A stretch of DNA of 55,840 bases from an uncultured Phocaeicola sp. GTDB lineage: Bacteria; Bacteroidota; Bacteroidia; Bacteroidales; Bacteroidaceae. Shown piece after piece: positions 27,306-35,765 of the stretch. The translations under genes and the position numbers were made by a program. The notes beneath the pieces were generated by a model. It saw only the letters and a program-made list of their open reading frames with translations, had not been told where the DNA came from and searched no databases. Position 1 is the stretch's first letter, and each line of letters starts with the position of its first letter. Where the stretch lies: the NCBI GenBank assembly GCA_947626525.1, contig CANQSM010000009.1:1-55840 (forward strand), read 5' to 3'.

Positions 27306-27399
27306 CTTTTTATGCAGATAGCTGCAAGTGCCAATGAAGTTAGCTGCAAGTGCCAATGAAGTTAACTGCATGCGCCGATGAAGTTAACTGCATAAAAAG
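27306..27399. repeat. Three 22-bp tandem repeats framed by 12-bp inverted arms
   Basis: Units of GCTGCAAGTGCCAATGAAGTTA lie at 27321-27342 and 27343-27364, identical; a third, diverged unit is at 27365-27386. CTTTTTATGCAG (27306-27317) and CTGCATAAAAAG (27388-27399) form an exact inverted repeat around them. The array sits about 90 bp upstream of the TIGR03915-type gene. It could be an operator array, a recombination or IS-derived site, or a repeat with no regulatory role. Confidence 0.85.
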
Positions 27400-27487
27400 A
27401 GGAAAAATATTTCAGTGGCTCCCACCAAGGAGAAAAGAAAAAATATCCGTACTTTAGCCTCGTTTTAGCAGATTACCACAAGAGCCG

Positions 27488-28252
27488 ATGATTACGTTTC
27501 TTTATGACCGCACCTTCGACGGGATACTGACGGCCGTATTCGATGCCTACTCCCGCAAGACATTCCCCGACGCCCTTTTGAGTGAGGGCGGACAACTGCC
27601 GCTCTTCCGCGAGGGAACCTATACGGTAATCACCGATGAAACCAAAGCGCAGCGTGTATGGAAAGCCTTGCAAAAGAAACTTACTCCGTCCGCCCTTTCT
27701 TGCCTCACCGTCAGCTACCTGTCCGAACTTCCCGAACTGGACATGCCTCTGTTTCGTTACATATGCAAGGCGGTGGAAGCTCCCCAAAGCATTGAGACAA
27801 ACTTTGCCGACGAGGATGTGCTGATGGTGACCAGCACCTATCGGAAAGTTACGTATGAAAGGTTGCGGATTTTACAATTCGTACGATTCCAGAAAGCCTC
27901 GGACGGCACCTACTTTGCCCTGATGGAGCCCCAATACAATGTGATACCTCTGGCCATCACGCATTTCAAAGACCGCTTTGCCGACCAACCGTTCCTGCTC
28001 TACGACAAGCGCCGAGACTACGGTTACTATTACGACAAGAACGAACTCACACGCGTCAGTTTTGCCGACAAGCTCCCCCACTTCCTTACCGGCAAACTCA
28101 ATGAGCGATTGATAGCAGAAGACGAGAAACTTTTTCAGGAGCTATGGCGTACTTATTTCAAGGCCATTTGCATCAAAGAACGGATGAACCCACGCAAGCA
28201 AAAGAAAGACATGCCCGTGCGATACTGGAAATATCTGACGGAGAAGCAGTAA
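27488..28252 (+). CDS. TIGR03915-type putative DNA-repair partner of the radical SAM protein
   Basis: This 254-aa protein begins MITFLYDRTFDGILTAVFDA and contains ADEDVLMVTSTYRKVTYE, RLRILQFVRFQKASDGTY and FKDRFADQPFLLYDKRRDYG, features of the family described as probable DNA metabolism proteins linked to radical SAM enzymes. Family members normally neighbour the radical SAM gene seen here at 21425, and are often linked with uracil-DNA-glycosylase-like functions. It has no transmembrane segment. The ATG at 27488 follows the tandem-repeat array. UvrA follows after 141 bp. Confidence 0.85.
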   Translation: MITFLYDRTFDGILTAVFDAYSRKTFPDALLSEGGQLPLFREGTYTVITDETKAQRVWKALQKKLTPSALSCLTVSYLSELPELDMPLFRYICKAVEAPQSIETNFADEDVLMVTSTYRKVTYERLRILQFVRFQKASDGTYFALMEPQYNVIPLAITHFKDRFADQPFLLYDKRRDYGYYYDKNELTRVSFADKLPHFLTGKLNERLIAEDEKLFQELWRTYFKAICIKERMNPRKQKKDMPVRYWKYLTEKQ

Positions 28253-28361
28253 CAGACAAAACCGAAAAGCTGCGTTTCAATAACCGCTTTTCAAAGAAGC
28301 CGCCAGCGCAAAAAGCTCCTAAAAAGAAATCCCTCCCGAAACATACAAAAAAGAAAATCCG

Positions 28362-28369
28362 TATCTTTG
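28362..28369 (+). promoter_or_regulatory. Candidate -7 box of uvrA
   Basis: TATCTTTG matches TAnnTTTG. It overlaps the upstream in-frame ATG at 28367, which therefore is unlikely to be the start; the ATG at 28394 lies 18 bases past the predicted transcription start. Confidence 0.5.
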
Positions 28370-28393
28370 CACCCGGATTCTGAAGAAGTACGT

Positions 28394-31177
28394 ATGGCAG
28401 ACAGTAAATATATTTCCATTCAAGGCGCAAGAGTCAATAATCTCAAGGATATCAGCGTGGACATTCCACGCAACAAGCTGGTGGTTGTCACCGGCCTGTC
28501 CGGTTCAGGCAAGTCTTCCCTCGCTTTCGACACCCTTTATGCCGAAGGGCAACGACGATATGTAGAAAGCCTCTCCTCGTATGCACGTCAGTTCTTAGGA
28601 AGAATGAGCAAACCCGAGTGTGACTTTATCAAAGGAATCCCGCCCGCCATTGCCATCGAACAGAAAGTAAACAGCCGTAACCCACGTTCCACGGTAGGTA
28701 CTTCCACCGAAATTTACGAATACCTGCGCCTGCTGTTCGCACGGGTAGGCAAAACCTATTCACCGGTAAGTGGACAGCTGGTAAAAAAACATACGATAGA
28801 GGATGTGGTGGATTGCATGCGCTCTTACCCCAAAGGGACCAAATACACGGTACTCACTCCCATTGCCCTGCGCGAAGGACGTTCGCTGGAGGAACAGCTG
28901 GACATCTATCTGAAAGAGGGATTCAACCGGCTGGAAGTGAACGGAGAGATCGTGCGCATAGAAGAGTATGCGCCACAGGAAGGAGACGTGATCTATCTGC
29001 TTATCGACCGCATGACATGCGATGACGGCAAAGACAGCCTCAGCCGCCTGACAGACTCTGCCGAAACAGCTTTTTACGAAGGGGACGGAACCTGCATACT
29101 GCGTTTCTATCCGGCCGGCATCCTACACACCTTCACTAAAAAGTTCGAAGCCGATGGCATGGAGTTCGAAGAGCCCACCGACCAACTGTTCTCCTTCAAT
29201 TCCCCTCTCGGTGCCTGCCCGGAATGCGAAGGATTCGGCAAAATCATCGGCATTGACGAAAGTCTGGTGATTCCCAACCGCGCCCTGAGTGTCTACGATG
29301 GCGCCGTTGTATGTTGGCGAGGCGAGAAAATGGGTGAATGGAAAGACAAATTCATCCGCGAATCAGCTAAAGATAACTTTCCTATTTTTACTCCCTATTA
29401 CGAACTGACACAAGAGCAGAAAGACTACCTTTGGCACGGGCCACGTGAGAAGACGTGCATCGACACGTTCTTCCGCATGCTGGAAGAGAACCAATATAAA
29501 ATCCAGTACCGTGTCATGCTGGCGCGCTACCGGGGAAAAACCGTTTGCCCCATATGCCACGGAACCCGATTAAAGAAAGAAGCCAATTACGTAAAAATAG
29601 GAGGACGTTCCGTTTCGCAGTTGGTAGACATTCCCATCTACGACCTAAAACAATTTTTCGACAAACTGGAGCTTGGCGAGCACGATGCACTGATAGCCAA
29701 ACGTATCCTTACGGAAATAAACAGCCGCATCCGGTTTCTGCTGGATGTGGGACTGGGCTACCTCACCCTCAACCGGCTAAGCAATACCCTCTCGGGAGGA
29801 GAAAGCCAGCGTATCAATCTGGCCACTTCATTGGGCAGCAGCCTGGTAGGTTCCCTATACATCCTGGACGAACCGAGTATCGGATTGCACAGCCGCGATA
29901 CGGGACGCTTGATTAAAGTGCTCCGCCAATTGCAGGAATTAGGCAACACGGTGGTGGTCGTGGAACACGATGAAGAAATCATCCGTGCGGCCGATTACAT
30001 TATCGACATTGGCCCCAAAGCCGGACGATTAGGCGGCGAAGTGGTATACCAAGGCGACATGAAGGACTTGCAAAAAGGCAGCGGCAGCTACACTGTACGC
30101 TATCTGTTAGGAGAAGAAAAGATTCCTGTCCCGGCCACCCATCGCCAATGGAACAACTACATCGAAGTAACAGGTGCCCGACAAAACAACCTATGCGGCA
30201 TAGATGTCAAATTCCCGCTAAACGTCATGACCGTCGTTACCGGTGTCAGCGGCTCAGGAAAATCCACCCTCGTACGCGATATTTTCTACCGTGCCCTGAA
30301 ACGGGAGTACAGCGAAAGCAGTGAACGTCCGGGAGAATACATCGCCCTGAAAGGAGATATCCGGATGGTAAAGGACATTGAATTCATCGACCAGAACCCG
30401 ATTGGCAAATCGTCACGCAGCAATCCGGTGACTTACATCAAAGCGTATGATGAGATACGCAAGCTGTTCGCCGACCAGCCTCTTGCCAAACAAATGGGTT
30501 ATACGGCAGGGTACTTTTCCTTCAATACGGAAGGAGGACGCTGCGAAGAGTGCAAAGGCGAAGGAACCGTCACGGTGGAAATGCAATTCATGGCCGACCT
30601 GGTGCTGGAATGCGAATCCTGCCACGGCAAACGTTTCAAGAACGACACACTGGAAGTGAAATTCCACAATCAGAATATTTATGATATTCTTGAAATGACA
30701 GTCAACCAGGCGGCAGAGTTCTTTACCGAACACAAACAAGCTAAAATCGTAAAGAAACTGAAACCCTTGCAAGATGTCGGCTTGGGCTATATCAAACTGG
30801 GACAATCCTCCTCCACCCTATCCGGAGGAGAAAACCAGCGTGTGAAACTGGCTTATTTCTTAAGCTTAGAGAAGATAGATCCCACTATTTTCGTCTTTGA
30901 CGAACCCACCACCGGACTTCATTTCCATGATATAAAAAAACTGTTGGAGGTATTTGATGCCTTGATATCCAAGGGGCATACAGTCATCATCATCGAGCAC
31001 AACTTAGATGTGGTGAAGTGCGCCGACTATGTCATTGATTTAGGTCCCGAAGGTGGCAATAAAGGCGGCAACCTTGTAGTTGCCGGCACACCGGAGGAGG
31101 TAGCAGCCTGCGCGGCTTCCTATACCGGACAATACTTACAGGAAAAGTTACATGAAGACGAGGTAAGTCACGGCTAA
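28394..31177 (+). CDS. uvrA: Excinuclease ABC subunit A
   Basis: UvrA is the damage-recognition ATPase of nucleotide excision repair. Two ABC modules are visible: Walker [15 protein letters not shown] near residue 35 and [14 protein letters not shown]; signatures [16 protein letters not shown] and [16 protein letters not shown]; Walker [13 protein letters not shown] and [12 protein letters not shown]. Zinc-binding cysteines occur in CPECEGFGK and [12 protein letters not shown] of the first module and CEECKGEG and [10 protein letters not shown] of the second. Length is 927 aa from the start at 28394, which is preferred over 28367 because the -7 box covers the latter. Many Bacteroides have more than one UvrA; whether this is the main copy is not known. 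Confidence 0.96.
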   Translation: MADSKYISIQGARVNNLKDISVDIPRNKLVVVTGLSGSGKSSLAFDTLYAEGQRRYVESLSSYARQFLGRMSKPECDFIKGIPPAIAIEQKVNSRNPRSTVGTSTEIYEYLRLLFARVGKTYSPVSGQLVKKHTIEDVVDCMRSYPKGTKYTVLTPIALREGRSLEEQLDIYLKEGFNRLEVNGEIVRIEEYAPQEGDVIYLLIDRMTCDDGKDSLSRLTDSAETAFYEGDGTCILRFYPAGILHTFTKKFEADGMEFEEPTDQLFSFNSPLGACPECEGFGKIIGIDESLVIPNRALSVYDGAVVCWRGEKMGEWKDKFIRESAKDNFPIFTPYYELTQEQKDYLWHGPREKTCIDTFFRMLEENQYKIQYRVMLARYRGKTVCPICHGTRLKKEANYVKIGGRSVSQLVDIPIYDLKQFFDKLELGEHDALIAKRILTEINSRIRFLLDVGLGYLTLNRLSNTLSGGESQRINLATSLGSSLVGSLYILDEPSIGLHSRDTGRLIKVLRQLQELGNTVVVVEHDEEIIRAADYIIDIGPKAGRLGGEVVYQGDMKDLQKGSGSYTVRYLLGEEKIPVPATHRQWNNYIEVTGARQNNLCGIDVKFPLNVMTVVTGVSGSGKSTLVRDIFYRALKREYSESSERPGEYIALKGDIRMVKDIEFIDQNPIGKSSRSNPVTYIKAYDEIRKLFADQPLAKQMGYTAGYFSFNTEGGRCEECKGEGTVTVEMQFMADLVLECESCHGKRFKNDTLEVKFHNQNIYDILEMTVNQAAEFFTEHKQAKIVKKLKPLQDVGLGYIKLGQSSSTLSGGENQRVKLAYFLSLEKIDPTIFVFDEPTTGLHFHDIKKLLEVFDALISKGHTVIIIEHNLDVVKCADYVIDLGPEGGNKGGNLVVAGTPEEVAACAASYTGQYLQEKLHEDEVSHG

Positions 31178-31328
31178 ATCCCGACAATAAAACGATGTAT
31201 CTACGTGCTTCTGGTGACTTTCCAGCTACCTTGAAAGCTGAGATTTTCTCACACAATATTCCTCCGTACATGAATCTATGTACCAAATAAATTCTACCTT
31301 TGCGGAGCAACATCTTCCCCTTAGGGCG
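31178..31328. other. Gap after uvrA
   Basis: No gene or terminator hairpin recognised. TACCTTTG at 31295-31302 matches a -7 box but has no TTG at the correct distance, so the promoter at 31329 is preferred. Confidence 0.4.
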
Positions 31329-31358
31329 TTGTATTGTTCCGTTTTTTATATAACTTTG
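31329..31358 (+). promoter_or_regulatory. Bacteroides-type promoter upstream of the MBOAT gene
   Basis: TTG at 31329-31331, 19 bases, then TAACTTTG at 31351-31358. Transcription would begin near 31365, leaving about 300 nt of leader before the ATG at 31664. The leader has a small hairpin TGTCC-GGTCA-GGACA (31502-31516) and no recognised riboswitch. Confidence 0.65.
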
Positions 31359-31663
31359 CAGCGATGTTTCAAGAACGGAGGTTCCAAAACATCCGTATAA
31401 TATAATAAAGGAAGCGTTCATGCTTTATCCTCGTTTCTGAAATCGCCAATTTTAAGACTAAAAGGATAAACAATACAGACGCTCATCGATTCTATACATT
31501 ATGTCCGGTCAGGACATGTGTTATGGCATTGCGTGGGGAAGATGTTGTTTATTTTTAGTCGAAGTGTTTGGCGATACTTAGAAACGGATAAACGATCGGT
31601 CCTCACGCTTTCGTTTGAGTAACATCGTCACCGGAGGATCGTGGCGACCCAACACGACACACA

Positions 31664-33115
31664 ATGATATTCAATTCTTTTGAGTTCCTGCTATTCCTGC
31701 CCATAGTATTCATCCTTTATTGGTATGTATTCAAGGCTCTAAAATGGCAAAACCTTTTTATCGTCGCAGCCAGTTACGTGTTTTACGGATGGTGGGACTG
31801 GCGTTTCCTGATTCTCATTTTTCTTACCACATGTTGCAGCTATGCGAGTGGTTTGATGATTGAACGTCATGAAGGGCAGCGACACAAGCAGAAAGCGATC
31901 TGTGCGGCCAATATCATCCTGAACTTGCTTATTCTCGGTTACTTCAAATACTGCAATTTCTTTGGAGAAAACTTTGCCTTGCTACTCCGCCGGTTCGGGC
32001 TGCAAGCACATTGGACAACCCTGGACATCCTGCTGCCGGTAGGAATCAGTTTCTATACATTCCAGGCGTTAAGCTATACCATCGATGTATATCATCATAA
32101 ATTGCAAGCCACCCGCAATCTTCCGGCATTCTTTGCGTTCATCAGCTTTTTTCCACAACTGGTAGCGGGTCCTATCGAACGGGCCACCCACTTACTTCCC
32201 CAGTTCCTCGTCTCCCGATCCTTCGACTACAATAAAGCCACGGACGGCATGTGCCAAATACTTTGGGGACTATTCAAGAAAATGGTCATAGCGGACAATT
32301 GTGCCACCGCCGTAAACCAAATATTCAACGAATACCAGAGCTTGAACGGAGTCACTCTTTTTACGGGGGCGTTTCTGTTCACCTTCCAGATATACGGCGA
32401 CTTCTCGGGGTACTCCGACATCGCCATAGGCACGGCCCGCCTGTTCGGCATCCAGTTGATGAGAAACTTCAACGTGCCTTATTTCTCCCGAGACATCGCG
32501 GAATTCTGGCGCCGTTGGCACATTTCGCTCACCACATGGTTTCGCGACTATATCTACATTCCCTTGGGTGGAAGCCACCATGGCAAATGGAAGACAGCCC
32601 GCAATACCCTTATCATTTTCCTGACAAGCGGTTTCTGGCATGGTGCCAACTGGACATTCGTCCTTTGGGGAGCCTATCACGCCATGTTGTTTTTCCCCTT
32701 GTTCATCCTCGGGCGAAACCGAAAACACACCGATATCGTGGCACACGGCAAGCGTCTTCCCTCCCTGCGAGAAAGCATGCAAATGGCGATTACCTTCCTG
32801 CTGGTACTCATCGGATGGATCGTATTTCGCGCCGAACACATCGGACAAGCCTGCAACTACATATCCCGCATGGTAACACAGCTTCATCCGTGTCTTCCCG
32901 AATACGGGAAAAAATCCATACTGTTTATCACCGCATTGATTTTCATGGAATGGATACAACGAGACAAAGAACACGGATTGCAATTTGCCCCAAACTTTCT
33001 GTCCCCACACAGCCGCCGCAATCAAGTTTTACGTTGGAGCGTCTATTTATGCGTTTCACTATTCGTTCTCATATTCGCCGGCACACAAGCCGAATTCATC
33101 TATTTCCAATTCTAA
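31664..33115 (+). CDS. MBOAT-family O-acyltransferase (AlgI/DltB type)
   Basis: This membrane-bound O-acyltransferase probably transfers acyl groups to an exported polysaccharide. The N-terminus FNSFEFLLFLPIVFILYWYV is typical of the AlgI branch; VAGPIERATHLLPQF and FGIQLMRNFNVPYFSRDIAE follow, and the conserved histidine lies in SGFWHGANWTFVLWGAYHA (about residue 325). Around ten hydrophobic segments are visible in 483 aa. It is followed 11 bp later by an SGNH-like gene, a common pairing in which the second protein completes acyl transfer. The polymer is unknown. Confidence 0.92.
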   Translation: MIFNSFEFLLFLPIVFILYWYVFKALKWQNLFIVAASYVFYGWWDWRFLILIFLTTCCSYASGLMIERHEGQRHKQKAICAANIILNLLILGYFKYCNFFGENFALLLRRFGLQAHWTTLDILLPVGISFYTFQALSYTIDVYHHKLQATRNLPAFFAFISFFPQLVAGPIERATHLLPQFLVSRSFDYNKATDGMCQILWGLFKKMVIADNCATAVNQIFNEYQSLNGVTLFTGAFLFTFQIYGDFSGYSDIAIGTARLFGIQLMRNFNVPYFSRDIAEFWRRWHISLTTWFRDYIYIPLGGSHHGKWKTARNTLIIFLTSGFWHGANWTFVLWGAYHAMLFFPLFILGRNRKHTDIVAHGKRLPSLRESMQMAITFLLVLIGWIVFRAEHIGQACNYISRMVTQLHPCLPEYGKKSILFITALIFMEWIQRDKEHGLQFAPNFLSPHSRRNQVLRWSVYLCVSLFVLIFAGTQAEFIYFQF

Positions 33116-33126
33116 ATCCAACCGTC

Positions 33127-34194
33127 ATGAACACATTTCTTACCAGATTTCTTATTCGAGTCCTCCTCTTGGGAATCACAACCGCACTCTCGTTGATTAC
33201 GCTGCAAGTCCTTCTCCCTGAACGACAAGACGATTACCTGCAAGCTTACAATCAGAAATGCCGGCTTTTGGAGACGATTCCCTCCCCGCGAATCATCTTC
33301 ATTGGCGGAAGCAATCTGGCATTCAGCCTTGACAGCCACCGTATACAGGACTCCCTGCACCTGCCCGTCATCAATTACGGCCTACACGCCGGAATAGGAT
33401 TGAAATATATGGTAGACGACATAGCGACCTACGCCCAAAAAGGAGATATATTGGTTTTCGCACCGGAATATTCACATTTCTACGGTGCCATGTACGGAGA
33501 AAGTGTAGCCATCACAGGCTTGTTGGCCGCAAGCCACTGGAAAAAGCTCCATTTACTGAATATCCGACAAATCATAAATGTCATATGCGGACTGCCTCAC
33601 CACATCTCCGTCAAGCTGCTACCCTCCATACCAAACGAAAGAACCTATTCAGCTTCCAATTTCAATGAATACGGAGACGAGGCAAAACATTGGGAACTAA
33701 GTTCAATGCCTTATATAAAAACCAACAGTATCAAAGGAACATTCGATTCGGAATTCGGGAACTACTTCGTCTCTCAAATCCGCAATCTTCAACAAAAATG
33801 CCAAGTATATCTCATTCCCCCAGTCTATCGGGAAAGCAATTTCAAACTCAACAGAGAGAAAGTGAAGAAAGTAGCCGATTTTTTACAAGAAGCGCAATGT
33901 CCCTATCTTGTCACACCGGTGCGACATGTCCTGCCGGACAGTTGCGCCTACGACACAGAGTATCACATGAACCGGTCGGGAGTGGACATTTACACGTCAC
34001 GCATCATTGAAGAACTGAAACAAGCCATAAGGATTCCCGCTCAAACACAAGAACCAGACTTTCCCATAAAGGTCTTGCACACACCAATGCAGAATTCAGA
34101 CGCCTGCACTCCCCTTACCGGAACTGTTTCTTCATCCATTCAATGGATTTGCGATTGCTCTCCGGAAAACGCCAATGGGAGGAGGTGGGAGTAA
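33127..34194 (+). CDS. SGNH-like membrane-anchored partner of the MBOAT acyltransferase
   Basis: The ATG at 33127 lies 11 bp after the MBOAT stop; the frame is open upstream but only inside that gene. Of 355 aa, residues about 5-30 form a signal anchor (FLIRVLLLGITTALSLITLQ). IIFIGGSNLAFSLDS (about residue 60) resembles the GDS block of SGNH hydrolases; a late TEYHMNRSGVDIYTSRIIEE carries the probable His motif with preceding Asp. In AlgI systems such proteins act in the periplasm on the polymer. The last 80 bases overlap the 3' end of the acetylxylan esterase gene on the opposite strand, so its C-terminus may be longer than in relatives. Confidence 0.75.
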   Translation: MNTFLTRFLIRVLLLGITTALSLITLQVLLPERQDDYLQAYNQKCRLLETIPSPRIIFIGGSNLAFSLDSHRIQDSLHLPVINYGLHAGIGLKYMVDDIATYAQKGDILVFAPEYSHFYGAMYGESVAITGLLAASHWKKLHLLNIRQIINVICGLPHHISVKLLPSIPNERTYSASNFNEYGDEAKHWELSSMPYIKTNSIKGTFDSEFGNYFVSQIRNLQQKCQVYLIPPVYRESNFKLNREKVKKVADFLQEAQCPYLVTPVRHVLPDSCAYDTEYHMNRSGVDIYTSRIIEELKQAIRIPAQTQEPDFPIKVLHTPMQNSDACTPLTGTVSSSIQWICDCSPENANGRRWE

Positions 34195-35416
34195 TTACCA
34201 CCACTTTGGGGGCTGTCACGGCATTGACTGCCGCCTGGACAGAAGTCGGAGGACAGGTATTATCATTGTAGCCGAAGGAATAAAAGCCGGGAATGGTCAA
34301 TGTCCTGGCAAAGTTCACCACATCGTAATAGGCCAATGTCCGGCAGGCTGTCTCCGTATCAACCGGCAATTTGTTTTCCTTTCCGGACATGAACAGACGC
34401 GGCCAACCGCTGGCACGCCCATGCAGGAAACCGGTCACATCGCACAATGCCGGATAGAAAGCGGCTACGAAAGTCACCCGTTTATCCAGTCCAGCTGTGA
34501 CAATACTCAATGCGCCGCCCTGGCTGCCTCCACAGACTCCCACATTCTTTCCGTCGAACTCCGGCAAAGAACAGAGATAATCCACCGCCCGGACACAACC
34601 CAAATAGACATCCTTATAGTAATAGGTATCCTTGTCGCCTATGCCTTCCAACCAGTAATCGCCCAGTTCCTGCTGCTTGGCTTTCATCTCCTCGTCCGAT
34701 ACCACGGGAGAAATTCCATGAATCTCAATGGCCAACGTAATGAATCCTTCTTCGGCATACGATGACGACGCGCCGGTCCGCTTCACGCCCGCACCGGGAG
34801 GAACCATCAACACCGGATATTTCCCTTCCGCACGTGGCTTGGACAAATAGCCGTAGACACAACGTCCTTCCCGGGAACAAGGCAATTTGACAATGGAGAC
34901 TTCCACCTTATCTGTAGAAAGTTCCGGCATAGGAGTGACTTCCACCTCCATAGGGACTTTCGCCGCCTGCTTCATGGCTTTCTCCCAAAACTTCCGGAAA
35001 TCCTCAGGCATTTCCGTCACACTGCGGATGTCCTCCGGAGAAAAAGCGACCTTCAACGTTTCCTTGTAATTCTCACCGTTGAAAGCAAAACGGACATGAC
35101 AATAGCGGAATCCGGGTTGCTTCATGGTACCGAACGGCACGACCGCCTCTCCATTCCTAAAAAGAACCGTTCCTTTTTTATCTACCGGAAGCATATCGTC
35201 ACCAGCTTCAAAGGAAACCTGCACACTATCAAGAGGCACCCCGCCCGCAAAACCAAAAATCTTTACCGCAGCCTCCTCTCCCGTACGGTAGCAACGGTCG
35301 GGATGGGTGGTCGTAACCAAATAATCGAAATAAGCACGGGACGCCTTGGTAATCTGCGCCAAGACCGTGTGAGATCCCCCGACCAGACATAACACAAAAA
35401 TAAAAATGTTTCTCAT
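34115..35416 (-). CDS. Acetylxylan esterase / cephalosporin-C-deacetylase-family hydrolase
   Basis: This secreted alpha/beta-hydrolase of 433 aa (signal peptide MRNIFIFVLCLVGGSHTVLA, ATG at 35416) probably removes acetyl groups from plant glycans. The nucleophile elbow is VGVCGGSQGGALS, with LAIEIHGIS upstream and the terminal SSHWRFPESN region as the likely catalytic His site. An N-terminal immunoglobulin-like region precedes the AXE1 domain. The frame extends upstream to 35536 but without a signal peptide there. It lies downstream of cstA and the 79-aa gene on the same strand. Its end overlaps the convergent SGNH gene by 80 bp. Confidence 0.9.
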   Translation of the reverse strand: MRNIFIFVLCLVGGSHTVLAQITKASRAYFDYLVTTTHPDRCYRTGEEAAVKIFGFAGGVPLDSVQVSFEAGDDMLPVDKKGTVLFRNGEAVVPFGTMKQPGFRYCHVRFAFNGENYKETLKVAFSPEDIRSVTEMPEDFRKFWEKAMKQAAKVPMEVEVTPMPELSTDKVEVSIVKLPCSREGRCVYGYLSKPRAEGKYPVLMVPPGAGVKRTGASSSYAEEGFITLAIEIHGISPVVSDEEMKAKQQELGDYWLEGIGDKDTYYYKDVYLGCVRAVDYLCSLPEFDGKNVGVCGGSQGGALSIVTAGLDKRVTFVAAFYPALCDVTGFLHGRASGWPRLFMSGKENKLPVDTETACRTLAYYDVVNFARTLTIPGFYSFGYNDNTCPPTSVQAAVNAVTAPKVVVITPTSSHWRFPESNRKSIEWMKKQFR

Positions 35417-35525
35417 ATAGCAATTTTTACGCAGGCTTGCTATCCTACGGTGAATAATGTTTTCTATGCCGGAAAAAGAAACAAAAAGCCCGAAAAGACA
35501 ACGCCAGCGGAAAACCAACGGCAGC

Positions 35526-35765
35526 TTATCTTGCATCCGGATCTTTTTCCATCTTCTTTAAATCTTCCTCTCTCTTCTCCGCCAGTTTTTCTTTTTTACG
35601 AAGCAACAGCCACAAAAGCGCAATGATGACATAGGACAAGCCTATGGTCCCGTATTTCTCCAAATCACCGATTTCCGTATTACGGGGAAGAAAATAGATG
35701 GCCATGCCTGTAGTGTAAAGAAACAATAAAAAAGGGAGCCAGACGGAACGTTTATATCTTCTCAT
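35526..35765 (-). CDS. Small membrane protein downstream of cstA
   Basis: A 79-aa protein with two hydrophobic segments (WLPFLLFLYTTGMAIYFLP and IGLSYVIIALLWLLL) and a highly charged C-terminal tail (KKEKLAEKREEDLKKMEKD). The start overlaps the cstA coding end by 14 bp, pointing to coupled translation and a role linked to CstA. I do not recognise a named family. Confidence 0.75.
   Translation of the reverse strand: MRRYKRSVWLPFLLFLYTTGMAIYFLPRNTEIGDLEKYGTIGLSYVIIALLWLLLRKKEKLAEKREEDLKKMEKDPDAR

Noticed and set aside
27027-27371. 114-codon open frame on the minus strand over the tandem repeats
   Set aside because: It starts inside the repeats, has no recognisable motif, and overlaps the consensus leftward promoter.
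27306-27399. Possible CRISPR array
   Set aside because: The repeats are in direct tandem without spacers, only three units, and no cas gene is in the window.
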